Shown here piece after piece: positions 21,213-33,357 of a DNA stretch of 64,000 bases. The stretch lies in the NCBI GenBank assembly GCA_037367355.1, contig CM074697.1:2914001-2978000 (forward strand). The letters run 5' to 3'. The notes beneath the pieces were generated by a model. That model did no database searches and had not been told where the DNA came from. It saw only the letters and a program-made list of their open reading frames with translations. The DNA comes from Neoscytalidium dimidiatum (taxonomy: Eukaryota; Ascomycota; Dothideomycetes; Botryosphaeriales; Botryosphaeriaceae). The first letter of the stretch is position 1. The number at the start of each line of letters is the position of its first letter. The position numbers were made by a program, and so were the translations under genes.

Positions 21213-22141
21213 TCAGTCCGCCTTCTGTGCCTGCTCCCGCAGCTTTGGGGCAGTAGTGTTGCTTTGCTCCAAGTCTGCAGCCCAGAGAGCAGCGCCCACG
21301 GTATTTGTGAAAGAGAAGAACAGCCCTACAATCGGGATCAACTCCAAAACGACAGCAGGAACGCCAAAGCTAAGTGATGTTAGACAACGGCAGAGCGGGA
21401 TCGAGATTTGGCGCGAATCACCTTGTGTATGCAGCTTTTCTGTGTTCAATGAAGTTTTCTTTCTGACGCGAGTTCATGCCCTTGAGCTGGAAGTATCTTG
21501 CGTGGGCAGCAGGGCCAGCCTTGCGGCCTTGGAGAATGACGAACATGACTGTGCCGACGACCGGGATGAAGTTGAGGGGCAGGTATATGAGGTATCGAAT
21601 AATGGCCTTTGGCGTGAAGCGGGCAAAGGGCTTCTTCAGTATTTTTCCCAACTTGCCGATTGGGTCACTGCCGGGCTTGAGCTGACGGCCTTCGGAGACG
21701 ATGGATGTCATTCCACGTGATACAAGCGTCTAACAACAGTTAGCGGAATGATTTTGGGAGGCAGTGAAAACGCACGCCGTCGAATGTGTCGATGAGGGCA
21801 TCATCGATGAAGAACGTGCGGCTCAGCAGATTCGAGATGGTGGAGCTCTCACTGAGAACGAGCAAGACGGTTGACAGGGCAGCGAGCGGGCCGTTGAATA
21901 TGGTGAGGATAGCAGCCTGGGGCAGGTAGGTGAAGAAGAACATGAAGGTGGTGACGCCGAGGCCAGTCGTGATAATTGGGGCGAGCTTTGATGTGAGTGG
22001 TTTCCAGAGACTGCGGTGGGCGAGGAAGTAGAAGAAGCCCTTGAGGGGATAGATGTAGGCCCCAGAGCTAATGGCCTGGGTAGCGAGCGAGCGCACTCGC
22101 TCGACCTCTTCCTTTGCCGTCTCCTTGATTTTGGCAGACAT
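21213..22141 (-). CDS. Rrt8/Lds-type membrane protein (outer spore wall protein family)
   Basis: Three exons: 22141-21776, 21729-21422, 21369-21213. The introns are 46 and 52 nt (GTGCGT with a GCTAAC branch; GTGATT with a CTAAC branch). It closes to 276 aa. An amphipathic N-terminus (MSAKIKETAKEEVERVRSLA) is followed by the membrane-embedded block AYIYPLKGFFYFLAHRSLWK and several hydrophobic segments (TTFMFFFTYLPQAAILTIF, ALSTVLLVLSE, IIRYLIYLPLNFIPVVGTVM, AVVLELIPIVGLFFSFTNTV). The pattern matches fungal Rrt8/Lds1/Lds2 proteins, which resemble EI24/CysZ membrane proteins. In yeast they sit on lipid droplets and act in outer spore wall assembly. In filamentous fungi the role is unproven. The start is the first ATG before the amphipathic helix. 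Confidence 0.8.
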
Positions 22142-23873
22142 TGTGGTGGTGGAAGCTCGGAAGGATTTCGGGGGTTGCTTTCCGTGTGGGTGCAAAAGAA
22201 ATTGGAGCGTATTGTGGTCCAAATGCAGTGGTGGTAATTTAGTCGCGTAGAGGTGACGTTGAGGAGCACTGCACTACGTCATCGTGACCGGCGCCAGCCG
22301 CACACCTGCTATGGCCGTCTGCGTGGTCTGTTGTGGCGTACATACCTGCTTCACTGGCGTCTTGTTCGCGCCTGCCAGGACGTACACCCGGCCCAGATAT
22401 TATTCCTGGCCCAAATCACGCCTCAGGCTGCAACCCCGACGAGACGCTCCTCCACAGCCCAGCCCTGCATATCTCAAAGGACCTTGCAGAAGAACCTCGG
22501 TACTCATCGCGGCTTGACTTTCTATGTAGACCAGATTGTCTGGCGCGAATTGAAACAGCGCCTTTCCAACCCACTGAGAGCTTGGATCGGACAATGTGAG
22601 TGCGTACAGGACATACGAAATATATCAGATCGCACGGTGCTGATCGCCGAACTTCACCGGTCGTTTCTCCTCGCCGCACGCAATTCCTCAGAGAATGCTG
22701 GTCACGTCGCTCATCCAGCCTCGAAGTTTGAATGTGTCTCTGATGTCCATCGGGTCTGCTTGCTTCTGAAGTGCCCAATCGGCTTGGATCCGCATGGTTG
22801 ACTCGTGCCCGCGGCCCGAACAAGCAACGTCCAACCTTGTCCTTGTTGTCCCAAATCCTTGGACACGGCCTGCGTATTCAGCTCCGGCGTTACTGAAGCC
22901 ATGGATGCTTACTCGCTCACTGCGGTCCGCCATTTCCGCTACTTGTCTATCGCTGCTGCCCTCCTCCTCTCCTTTTTTGCATGTTTGTCGTGGACAAAAT
23001 CAGCCCCGGGCACATGACATATTCTGAAGTTGTTTCATCGTTCGCTGCATGAATTCATCCTAGAGATCAGCTCTACAAGCAGTGTACCGGCAGGGTCATC
23101 CCGTAGGCGGCCGAAGCAGCTATCCAGAGGTGGTTGTCACCATCGTCGTTGAACATCTGCGTCCGGACGACTGCTTCAACTTCCCACTCACACGCTTACT
23201 TGCTGCTGCAGTCCTGTCGAGACTCACCCCGTACCGCGCTCTCAATCCACAACCCCGCATCCGCCATTTTGGAGATCACTACCCCTGCATCTGCTAGCAA
23301 CGTTCGCTCTCGCTTCAGTTTGCACCTCTTTTGAGCTTATTCGCCAACACGCTGCCAATGAGATTCCCACCACCATCCCCGGCTGCCTGATCAACTGTTC
23401 GGCCCGTATCTGATTCCCTGTACATATCTTCAATTCCATAACTCACGGGCCTGTTCCGCTACGCCAGTCGCTGTTCCCTGCCCCTTTAGCCTTTACGCCC
23501 TTTCCTGTCCCAGCACGACACACGCCGGCCATGATTGCGCTTTCCGACGCTCGGAGTGAATTGCGCATCTCTAAAGAACACCCCGGGACCCACTATCGGG
23601 CATGTAGATGATCTTGAAGCCCCTCCGAAGCAACCCTCCTTTCGCTTGAGATTCACATTTTCAACCATCTCTTTCCCATTTTCCTTCTGGGAATTGCCTG
23701 GAGCTTCCAATCAGCAAGACCAAGACAGCGAAGACGATGTTCCCAGTGCCCTCTCCACAGATAAAGTGCTGCCAAACAAAGGAATAATACCTACTCCTTG
23801 GTCCTGCATATTCTGTCCATTTAGTCGCCTTCGCATACGGCTGTACTTGGTCGGGCCTCTTAACTTCAGCGAC
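22142..23873. other. Long divergent intergenic region
   Basis: About 1.7 kb between the divergent Rrt8-like (-) and seven-TM (+) genes. I find no supported gene. The open frames here lack ATG context, motif or codon signal. It contains palindromic element copy 4 at about 23104-23188. The reading frame of the seven-TM gene stays open upstream to 23535, but its real start is most likely the ATG at 23874. Confidence 0.6.
23104..23188. repeat. Palindromic element, copy 4
   Basis: The left arm GGCGGCCGAAGCAGCTATCC begins at 23106. The right arm, read on the minus strand, is GAAGCAGTCGTCCGGACG (ending near 23178). The ends are inverted repeats of each other, and both match the arm shared with copies 1-3. 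The element spans about 65 bp between the GAAGCAG cores. Confidence 0.6.
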
Positions 23874-25442
23874 ATGGTGTTCGCAACTCTCCTTTCTCCA
23901 CATTTCGAGCTCGAGCCCGTCACCCAAGATGACATGAACTTGGCCAGCCTAACGTGGGGGTTTACTTTAGGCTTTGGCTTTCTAACGACCTGGACAGCCA
24001 TCAAGCAGACATATCAGGCTTACAGTAAACACGGTTTGCGCAAGTTGAACAATCCCTACATTTGGATGATCTGGCTCGAAATTGCCGTCTGTCTTACGTT
24101 CAGCATTATTTGTTGGCTGTATTTGCGAGGTGTCATCCCTCCAAGCTTCGCCTTTTATTTTTGCATCTGTGAGCACATCTGCCGACCGTCCCAACCACCA
24201 AGCTGACGCACAAGTGAAGTAACCACTTGGGCGCTCCAGGTAAGTGACCCACCCGGTGCCTCGGAGTATGAGTCTCACCCGGTCAGGTCCAATTCCTTCT
24301 CCAGATCATCATCAATCGAGTCTCTGTTTTGTTGGTCGACCGAAGAAAGGCTTACCGCATTAAAGTTGGAGTTGCAATACTCATCACGGCGGTAAACATC
24401 AGTGTCTACTGTATCTGGGTTGGTCAGCATCGTTTCCGATGATCAATGACGGCTAACGCGATCAAGATACCGGCGCGACTGCAGATATCGAAGGGATACA
24501 TCCACCTCAACGACGTTTGGGACCGGATTGAGAAAGTCATTTACTTGATCGTCGATGCCTGCCTGAATCGTTACTTTATCAAAGTTGTCCAAGACAGGCT
24601 AGTAAGGCAAGGGTTTAAAAAGTACGAGTCTGTCGTTAAATTCAACCTTTATATCATCGGCTTCTCTCTTAGTATGGATGTTTTAATAATTAGTAAGCTA
24701 TCTCAGCGCTTTTGCAACTCCTACTAATAGCAACCTTAGGTATGATGTCGCTTCAGAACTCATTCGTGTCTGTCTTTCCTTCACCTAGAGCTCTCTTCGG
24801 TCACTAATACAGCGCAGTTACATGCAGTTCCATCCTCTAGCGTACATAGTCAAGCTTAATATCGAGATGAGCATGGCAGATCTCATTGCAAGAGTTACAA
24901 GATCCGCCTCGATAGATCGCAGAACGAACAATCGCAATCGCCACCTCCAATACTCTACCACGACGTACTCTGTCTCAGACAAAGTCGACAAACCACAACC
25001 AAATCCAGTGAAGTCTACCGCATCCACAAGGGTTAGCGCAACCGGGACTTCGCACCATGCAAGAGGGCGTCCTATCAATGTGGATGAAGATGTCTTCGAG
25101 CTGCAGGAGGTGGAGATCTCAGGGCAGACAAACGATGGCGATGAGATAGGGGAAGGTTTCGATGGCGATGATGAAGAGGCAAGGGCACCTTCACCGGGCC
25201 CAAGCAGGCTCATGGTGAACAGGACACAGGAATTTCAGATCAGGGTAGAGGATATGTCATCGTCTGACAATTCTCTTGCTAAAAGAGCCGCTGTAGCAGG
25301 GTTTGAAGGATACGACAGACGCCGCAGGGAAGAGGATGAGAGACCGTTACGAAAGGAAGAGGCACCGATCCAAGGAAATTCATCAAACGATCAGCAGAAA
25401 TACGGCCTGTCAACACGAGTATGGGGGCCCCTTGGAAATTGA
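23874..25442 (+). CDS. Seven-transmembrane fungal integral membrane protein, function unknown
   Basis: Six exons: 23874-24168, 24220-24239, 24287-24418, 24467-24692, 24740-24767, 24818-25442; 441 aa. Exon 2 is only 20 nt and encodes the LTTWALQ core. The joins are supported by restored family text (TTWALQ-VQFLLQIIINR; CIW-IPARLQI; DVLII-SMMSLQNSFV-YMQFHPLAY). Seven hydrophobic segments are visible, from SLTWGFTLGFGFLTTW to the final PLAYIVKLNIEMSMADLIA, followed by a hydrophilic C-tail of about 200 residues that is rich in Ser, Asp and Arg. This belongs to a Pezizomycotina-specific family, present in several copies per genome, with the start motif FELEPVTQDDMNLASLTWGF. No function is known to me. 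The arrangement of seven TMs and a long cytosolic tail is receptor-like, which is inference only. Confidence 0.85.
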
Positions 25443-27887
25443 CATTGGAAGCGGCGGACTAGTGCGTTTACTATACCTCAATCGATTCTTTGTCCGCGCT
25501 AGTACTTCGGAGGTATGGACTTCTCGAGACAGACGCTAGAAATGGTTAGAAAGGAGTCGCAGGATGGGTTATTACCGTTGCTGATATTATTCAAGATGTT
25601 TAAAATTACGTTCGTAGTCTTCTACTTAACCAGGTTACGATGATAGTGGATAAATCTTTGATGCTCGTTACAGTCGCTATGGAGGCTAGGAGAACTAAAG
25701 TAGCTATATTCGGATGTCTTTCTAGTAGACGACGGATCTTCTTGGCTAATCTCTTATAGACGAATCTTGAACTAGACCTCTTAAGTTATGGTACCTATTA
25801 TTATAGTTATTAAATATTTAAACTGTTAGACGCCTACCAGGTGACCTCCAGTCGACTACTTATAAGCGAGCCAGTATACCGACCTCGAGCCAACTAGATC
25901 GAGTCGCACCGATCTCTCTTGGGAGCTGTAGGTGAACTGGTGAGCGGTGGTGAAACAGCGGCCGACTGCCAGCTGGCATTGGCAGTATGGAAGCCGAAGC
26001 GTTACAGTTTTTAGGATGAAATGATACTTAAATCTAAGCAAATAGATGGCAATTAAGCAATTAATCCACTACCTATTTTCAACAGTGCAGCATGTCCATG
26101 TGTGGGTGGCTACGGATAGGACAGCCTCTCTTAGGTTTAGTAAAGCCTTGTAGTATCTTCTCGACTAGAGCTTACTGCTCAGCAGAATCTCGGCCGATCC
26201 AGGCCAGAGGACCAGCGAGAAATGACGGTGAGCGTATACAGTTCGTATACCAGCTTTGACCTAAAAGGTAGGCCGGTTACTCTGTGTGCTCGGACAGCGT
26301 TGGTGCCGCGCGCTTTACGACGGGCCGAGTGCCGAGTGTCTACCGTCAAAACTGTGCGGGCCAATAGTGGGCCGCCAGAGAGCGGCCACGTCATAGTGAC
26401 TGGCGGATAGTAGTGAGTGCACAAAAATCGGTTACGGACCGAGCCGCGCTCTCTGGGACAGAGGGCCAAGAAGAGCGTTTGCTGCGTTATGTGGGGATCG
26501 GCGCTTTTTGTAGCGGCCAAGCCGGGTCCACAGGGAGAAAGAACGCCGGGTGATGCTCACACGATCCTTGGTGCCTCGGCGGCTGATGAAGGGGGCGCTG
26601 CTTTTCTCTGTAAGCTTCGTGAAGCGTTGCCGCCGAGGCTGGCTGTTTGATGACTCGAGCTTAGCCGGAGTGGTCCTATCAAACATGACTGCCTCCCTAC
26701 CCCTCCTTGCTACTCACATCTGCATCCCGCCTCCTTGTTTCGCAGTGCGCAGGAAGCCCCTGGCCGGAAGAATCCCGCCCACCATCGCAGTGTCGCGGGC
26801 GATGAATATTTTGCCGTGACTCAAGCGGCTTTTATGTCCGGTGTCCCTTCAATCTCGACCGCGGCAAAACCGCAGACAACGCGCCTGAATTGTGTACTTG
26901 TGCTCCAGTTTCTTTTCCGCAAAGATCGCCTCGGAGCGCCAGCAGACGACACGGGAATGCACTAGGCGAGGTACCCGTTGAGCCTGGCGACGCTCTTCTT
27001 GACTGCCAGGGTAGCCGACTCTCCACGGCGTGGATGCTATCCTATCTTCGATGTACAGTGTTGCCCTTTGCAGAGCGGAGCAGCCTAATAGGCGTCTAAA
27101 GCTACTTTTCCCGCATGGACGATGTCTCACAAGCGCCGTCCACAACCTTGCAGATCTCGAATAGATTGCTCCGACAGACGCCTGTCATTTTTCCATCGCC
27201 CAGTTGACTCGCCGCCCTATGCAGCCTGCACACCCTCCATGGCAAGAGTCCGATCCGTAGCTTGCCACCGCAACGCCGTTTGGAAACCGTGCGTTTGATT
27301 GCGGGCTCCCTGGCGGCGTGTTCCCCAGATTCTCCACTTCGCTTGGCTCATGAAACAGACACCAATGGAATGACGGCCCCGGATCCGGATCGCCAAACAG
27401 GCTAGTCCGGACGGAGAATTGCGGTCAGGTGGTGTTGAGCCACCCGCGGCCATCCTCGTCCTACGTCAGTCGATCCAAAGGAGTTACCTGGCATATCGGC
27501 GCTACTGCATACTGGCATGAGCCTCAGGGACTACATCCCGGAAATCACAGGACTTGACTTCATTATTCCGGACCGCAACTCCGCGAAGACGGTCTCCTTG
27601 GATGCATTTTGGTGTTGTGCGGGATCTACACAGCGAGTACCTGGATGGGACCGGAAGAGTCAGGAAGAAGCTCTCAAACAAGCCGCTCGTAGGCGTGTTG
27701 TGCATGCATGAAGCGCTGAGCGGGTTCCTGGAAACAAATTTGTTTCAATCTAATGTCCACGAGAAAGGAAACAACGTGGATGTCGTGGGTTTCCGCAAGA
27801 TGCCCAGTGACTATAAGAATACGTTGCGACCTGCTTAATTTTTACTCCTCAGTTGCCGGACAACAGACGTTCACTCACTAGCCCACC
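25443..27887. other. Long intergenic region with a TA-rich degraded stretch
   Basis: About 2.4 kb with no supported gene. The left part (about 25540-26160) is much richer in A+T and in TA dinucleotides than the flanks, with stops in all frames. The right part (about 26200-27800) returns to normal GC, and its open frames carry no motif or good start. The last 100 bp before 27888 are the proximal promoter of the GH7 gene. Confidence 0.6.
25540..26160. repeat. TA-rich island, possible RIP-degraded repeat relic
   Basis: The stretch is visibly enriched in TA, TTA and CTAG, and TA looks commoner than AT in 25600-25840. It lacks open frames of any length except one of 61 codons on the minus strand. 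This is the look of repeat-induced point mutation in a fungal transposon copy. No terminal repeats or recognisable transposase or polymerase motifs survive, so the parent element cannot be named. Confidence 0.4.
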
Positions 27888-29733
27888 ATGCACCAGACAT
27901 CCCTTCTTTCCTCCATCTCTCTGCTCCTCGCAGCCTCCCGTGCTCAGCAGGTCGGCACGCAGACCGCAGAGACACACCCCAAGCTCACCACGCAGAAGTG
28001 TACCACTGCCGGCGGCTGTACCGATCAATCTACCTCAATCGTTCTCGACGCTAACTGGCGCTGGCTGCACACGGTCGAGGGCTACACCAACTGCTACACT
28101 GGCCAGGAATGGGACACTTCCATCTGCTCCGACCCAAGCACTTGCGCCACCAGCTGCGCTCTCGATGGTGCTGACTACGAGGGAACCTACGGCATCTCAA
28201 CCAGCGGCAATGCCCTCACTATGAAATTCGTCACGCAGGGCTCGCAGAAGAATGTTGGCGGCCGTGTCTATCTGTTGGCTCCCGACAGTGACGACACGTA
28301 CGAGCTCTTCAAGCTCAAGAACCAGGAGTTCACCTTCGACGTGGATGTCTCCAACCTGCCCTGCGGTCTGAACGGCGCGCTCTACTTCTCTGAGGTCTGT
28401 ATTATCGCATCGAGAACCTCGCCTTGACTTTACTGACTCCGTGTTAGATGGACGCCGATGGAGGTCTTTCCAAGTACGAGAACAACAAGGCCGGCGCCAA
28501 GTACGGCACTGGCTACTGCGATACCCAGTGCCCGCACGACATCAAGTTCATCAACGGTGAGGCTAACATCCTGAACTGGACCAAGTCCGAGACGGATGTC
28601 AACGCTGGTACCGGCCACTACGGCTCTTGCTGGTGAGTGACCCTCTTTTCCGTTATGACCCAGCCAATACCCAAACAACGCACAATTGCATTTCCAGGCA
28701 ATTGAGGCACTCTGTTTATTTCTCAGGCTTCATCTGAGTCGAGCAATCCATGTGGTATTGTTGGGGAAGCGGCAAAAACTTTCTTGAGGTCGCCCACCTG
28801 TCCTCCTCTACCGTTTCTGTCACCACCATGCCGAACCTATCACGTTTATGATGATTCTGACCCCAAACTCGAAAAACAGTGTCGAATTGGACGTTTGGGA
28901 AGCGAACTCTCAGGCAACCGCTTTGACCCCACACGTTTGTACTGCCGATGTAAGTATCCACCTCTGCAGCTGGTGCTGTGTTGTGTGTTTCTGACCTGGG
29001 GAAAGGTTGTCGGTCAATACCGATGCGAGGGAGACGAATGCGGCGACGGCGATAACCGCTACGGCGGTGTCTGTGATAAAGATGGGTGCGATTTCAACCC
29101 TTACCGCATGGGCAACGAGACTTTCTACGGCACAGTCATCGACACCACGAAGAAATTCACGGTGGTGACTCAGTTCAGTGAGTCTTGAGCTTCATTCTCG
29201 CTAAACAGAATCCCGCCTAACATTTTGCTAGTCACGTCGGATAACTCGTCGACCGGCGACCTCGTTGAGATTCGCCGCAAGTACGTCCAGGATGGAAAGG
29301 TATTCGAGAACTCTTACGCAGACTTCGACACCCTTACCCAATTCAACTCCATCTCGGACGAGTTCTGCGACGCTCAGAAGACTCTCTTTGGAGATACCAA
29401 CGACTTCAAGGCCAAAGGTGGCATGGCCAGCATGGGATACTCGCTTGAACGTGGACAGGTCCTGGTGATGTACGGCAACTCTTTATCCACTTACAACACA
29501 AATTATATTAACATGTCTCAAGGTCCATCTGGGATGATCACGCGGCCAACGCACTCTGGCTCGACTCCACCTACCCCGTTGATGGCGACTCAACCAAGCC
29601 TGGCATCAAGCGTGGCCCTTGCGGAACCGACACTGGTGTTCCCGACGAGGTCGAGTCTCAGTACCCCGACTCGACCGTCATATACTCTAACATCCGATAC
29701 GGCGACATCGACTCCACCTATACTTCTGCTTAA
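27888..29733 (+). CDS. GH7 cellobiohydrolase (reducing-end cellulase), no CBM
   Basis: Six exons: 27888-28394, 28448-28632, 28880-28949, 29006-29177, 29232-29469, 29523-29733; 460 aa. A signal peptide ([19 protein letters not shown]) is followed by mature [14 protein letters not shown], the usual GH7 N-terminus. The catalytic motif is restored only by splicing at 28632/28880: ELDVWE with E233 (nucleophile), D235 and E238 (acid/base). Other family marks are [40 protein letters not shown] and a C-terminal [14 protein letters not shown]. The tail stops after the catalytic domain, so there is no linker or CBM1. The cellobiohydrolase-type region before [13 protein letters not shown] favours CBH over endoglucanase. 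It acts outside the cell on crystalline cellulose. The third exon is preceded by a 247-nt intron, against 53-56 nt for the others. Confidence 0.93.
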
Positions 29734-31136
29734 ACCAGTGCTCGGGGGTCATAGATGCGGATAGACGGAGGTTTAAACAAGAGAATGGCCGGAAATTTCA
29801 CTTCTTTGTATACATTATTAGAGGTTGTCCTCTCTTCTTTACTCTCATTCTTCAATGCTGGCGTAGGCCATTAACTTGGCTAGGCAAATAGAAATTGAAT
29901 GCTTGATTGTCCTGGAGATCGTAAAGAAGGCCCACGTGCGTATTGCAATAGGCGGAAGTCCTTGATTTCATGTAGGGGAATGGGGAGTTAAAGCAGTCGT
30001 CTGGACGTAAACGTTCTTACCGTCCTTATACATTTACGTCTACACGACTTTTTCCACTGCCTACGCATTAAGCTATATTTTGCTCCGGTGGGTGAAAAAT
30101 TCGGATGGTACCAAAGCATATCTTGCGCCGAGAGCTCAAACTCTGGTCAGGATAGCTTCGTTTCTTATTCTACACACATAAATCCGCATGAATGCATATT
30201 TCCCCAACGCCTCTCAGACAATGGGTGCTACCGCAGCAGCCTGACATTATACGCAGATAGTTAACATGAGTCGCACAACAAGCTGGTTCTTGGGACTTCC
30301 AACTTGCGTATCTCTCAAGAAACAAAGCAGCCTTTGATTCAACCTTGTGCAGCGCCCCTTCCCCTCAAACTGCGAGACTGTTGTGTCGCGATCTGTGGGG
30401 CTCATCTATCCGCACATACGAATAGCCACGCCACAATGACAAAGTAAGATTGCAAAACCTACCAGAGCCATCGGAATGCACAGCGCCGATTAGCAAGAGG
30501 AATGGGCCAGGCTTCGGCGATATTAATGGTTGAGTGTTGTCGGGCTGACGGAGGGGCTTCGGCGTCTCCGCGTATCCGGAGATAGAGGTATGGTGTCGAT
30601 AACTCCGGATTGTGAGTGCTCTGCGGCGCGTTAGGTAATGGTGGGTAGTTATTCATGTACGTCAGAAGACTGGCTAACGCCGGGTCGCCTGAAGGCCAGT
30701 CGGAGAGTTGGCGTCGCATGCTGGGCGCAAGACCATTCAGCACCGGCTTTGAGTAGTACGACGTAGTGTCGCGGGATCTTGTGAGAGCGCGCCATCGGCG
30801 GGTTGGACGTGAAACGGTAACACGGACAGAGCTGGACCATGTCAGCGAGAAAAGCGTCAGAGTACACAGAGGGAGGCCGGCGAGGAAGCACGAAGCCAGC
30901 CTCACAGGCGGGCTGCGGCCGAGGGATTGGAATCGGCTTTAAAGACAGTATCGCCGGTGCCGATTGGCGGGCGATTGGCGCGATTCGCTGCCATCATCAC
31001 CTACCTCATCTACCTTACACCTGCTATTTCGCCCGCTGCTGCTGTTGCTCGTGTCTCCATGACGGGTCCGCGCCGCTGCCAACATCGTCGTTGTTGTCGA
31101 TAGCTCGTTTCGCTGCGCCCGCGCCCGCGCCCGACA
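29734..31136. other. Intergenic between GH7 and the WD40 gene
   Basis: About 1.4 kb holding the 3' UTR of GH7 and the promoter of the WD40 gene. It contains palindromic element copy 2 at about 29982-30062. A minus-strand open frame at 30459-30905 begins with GTG, not ATG, and resembles nothing known, so it is not called. Confidence 0.55.
29982..30062. repeat. Palindromic element, copy 2
   Basis: The left arm AAGCAGTCGTCTGGACGTAA starts at 29991. Pairing is GTCGT (29996-30000) with ACGAC (30044-30048) and GACGTAAA (30004-30011) with TTTACGTC (30033-30040), separated by 3-nt internal loops on both sides and a 21-nt apical loop. The arms extend outward with lower identity to GGGGAGTT and CCACTGCC. 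It lies about 260 bp past the GH7 stop. Confidence 0.65.
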
Positions 31137-33357
31137 ATGAGTGAGACGCCGCGCGCCCCCAACGGCCGTGCCAGCGTCAGTCCGTCTGCCGAGGACCAGT
31201 CCCGCCCCAGATGGTTGCTCGAAGACGACGACGATGCCGACATGGACTACGTGCCTGCCGAGTCGGGCGAGGAGGCCGAGTCGCTGATGGACGACGAGTA
31301 CGACGACGGCGACGACTTCCACGGTACGCCCAACAGCCTGCCTCTCGTCACCTGTAGCTGACCAAGCACCATTGCAGATGCCGAAGAGAGCCTGAGCAAC
31401 GTTTCGTTCGACTTCATAGGCACGACGGGGCACGATGATGAGGAAGATGACCATACAGGCCCCCACGGTCGTTCAATATATAGTACCTGAGCCATTTGTG
31501 CCTCTTGCTGCTCGAGCCTGCCATGCTGACGCAATCCCAGTCACCCGCGAGCAGATAATGCAGCTGCTTGGCCATGCCGGCCTTCGTCGCATCTTTGCCG
31601 ATCACACTTCTGGTCGCCGTGCCCCGCTGGACGACGACGACGACAGCGAGACCGACAACACGGGCTACGGCGGCGTCGGTACTCGGCGTCGGCGAGGGAG
31701 GGGTCGCAGAGCATTTGAGAAGGTTCCCAGCGACGAGGGCCGCAAGCTCATGGCCTCAGGTACCTTCGGAGTGAATGACCGTCCCGAGGACTCATACATG
31801 CGCAAGAAGAAGCTGGCGTACCGCTTGATGCGGAGAGAGCTTGGCCTGGGCTCCTTCGGAAGGCAGAAGCTCAGTAGTAACATCATTTCTCAAGGCCTGA
31901 TTCCCTCGTCGAAAGCTGACACCATAATCCACTACGATGCCCGGTGCTACTCTGGTCAGTTTTCCAATGATGGTAATTTCTTCTTCTCGTGTGCCCAGGA
32001 CTTCAAGGTGCGCATGTACGATACCTCAAATCCGTACAGATGGAAGTACTACAAGACCGTTGAATACCCTTACGGCCAATGGACCATTACGGATGCCTCA
32101 TTGAGCCCTGACAACAAATTCCTGGCGTATAGTTCTATCCGCAGCATAGTGTGCCTGGCACCGACAGATCCTGGAGATAGTTCGGAACCGCACCTTTTGG
32201 ATTTTTCAAACACAGGAACGCGGGGAAGACGCGGCTTCCATGCTTATCCATATTTTGGCGTAGGTGGTTGTCTGGCCTCACTTCTATTGAGATAGCCTGC
32301 TGAATGTCCCCGCAGATTTGGTCTCTCCGTTTTTCCGGCGATGGCCGCGAAATTGTGGCAGGTACTGGAGATCGCTCAGTATATGTTTACGACATTGAAC
32401 GAGGCCAATCAATTCTGCGAATCCCTGGTCATGATGACGATGTTAACGCCGTATGCTATGGAGACCCGAATTCGCCACACATTCTGTACTCAGGTTCCGA
32501 TGATACGACGCTCAAAGTGTGGGATCGGCGAAGCATGGGTGACGGACGCGAAGCAGGAGTGTTCCTTGGCCATACGGAGGGGTTGACTTACGTTGACAGC
32601 AAAGGGGATGGCCGCTATGTGCTCAGCAACGGAAAGGACCAGACGGCTAAGTTGTGGGATTTGCGCAATATGATGAGCGCACGTGAGGCCGACAAGATCG
32701 ACATCAATCAGTATACGACAGGCTTCGAGTACCGCACCAACTCTTACGACGAGAGTGACTATCGCCCACACCCGCACGACCGGTCGCTGGTCACTTTCCG
32801 CGGCCATTCTGTGCTCAAGACACTCATTCGCTGTCACTTTTCACCTCCCGGGAGCACGGACTCGAGATACGTCTACTCAGGCAGCTACGATGGTTCGGTA
32901 TACATTTGGAATCTCGACGCAACGCTTGCTGGAAAGGTTGACGTCCTCAAAGCCACGCGCAACTCGCGTCCTCGCGACGCAGATCTTTTGGCGGAGACGT
33001 ATGACTTCATTGGTCGGAACGGGGGAACATGGCAGACATGCGTGCGTGATGCCAGCTGGCATCCAAACGCACCTGTCATCGCCGGTAAGTAAAGTTCCCT
33101 ATATTGCATCCTTTTCACTAGCTAATGTCATCCCTACAGCAACGTCTTGGAATGGCTGGGGAACATCACTCGGCACGTGCACGGTTCACACGTGGAATGA
33201 CGGTATGGAGGAAGACGAAGGGGAGCCGGCGATGGGCCAACGCGTCAATGCGCAGCTCGAGCATGACCCCGAACTTTATGGGAGCACTGAAGGTAATAGA
33301 AGAGGGACGAGCATTTTTTCGCGAAGAATGAGGAGCCGGAGGATTGATGACGATTGA
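31137..33357 (+). CDS. WD40 protein of the WDR23/DCAF11/LEC14B family
   Basis: Five exons: 31137-31323, 31378-31482, 31541-32259, 32316-33084, 33140-33357; 665 aa. The second intron could instead use a donor at 31468 (15 nt earlier, same frame). The N-terminus is acidic (LLEDDDDADMDYVPAESGEE). A conserved helix (TREQIMQLLGHAGLRRIF) follows, then SYMRKKKLAYRLMRRELGLG. At least six WD repeats come next, for example IWSLRFSGDGREIVAGTGDR, ILYSGSDDTTLKVWDRRS, YVLSNGKDQTAKLWDLRNMM and RYVYSGSYDGSVYIWNLDA. The block ISQGLIPSSKADTI before the first repeats and the order of repeats match DCAF11/WDR23 and plant LEC14B. In animals these are substrate receptors of CUL4-DDB1 ubiquitin ligases, for example for Nrf/SKN-1. 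The same role in this fungus is inference. Confidence 0.85.

Noticed and set aside
22253..22801. Plus-strand open frame of 182 codons between the divergent Rrt8-like and seven-TM genes
   Set aside because: Arg/Leu/Cys-rich composition without domain pattern, overlapped by equally long frames on the other strand. It is probably promoter DNA.
30459..30905. Minus-strand open frame of 148 codons with a hydrophobic N-terminus, a possible secreted protein
   Set aside because: It begins with GTG; the first ATG is about 60 codons in and removes the hydrophobic part. No family resemblance is seen, and it lies in the WD40 promoter.
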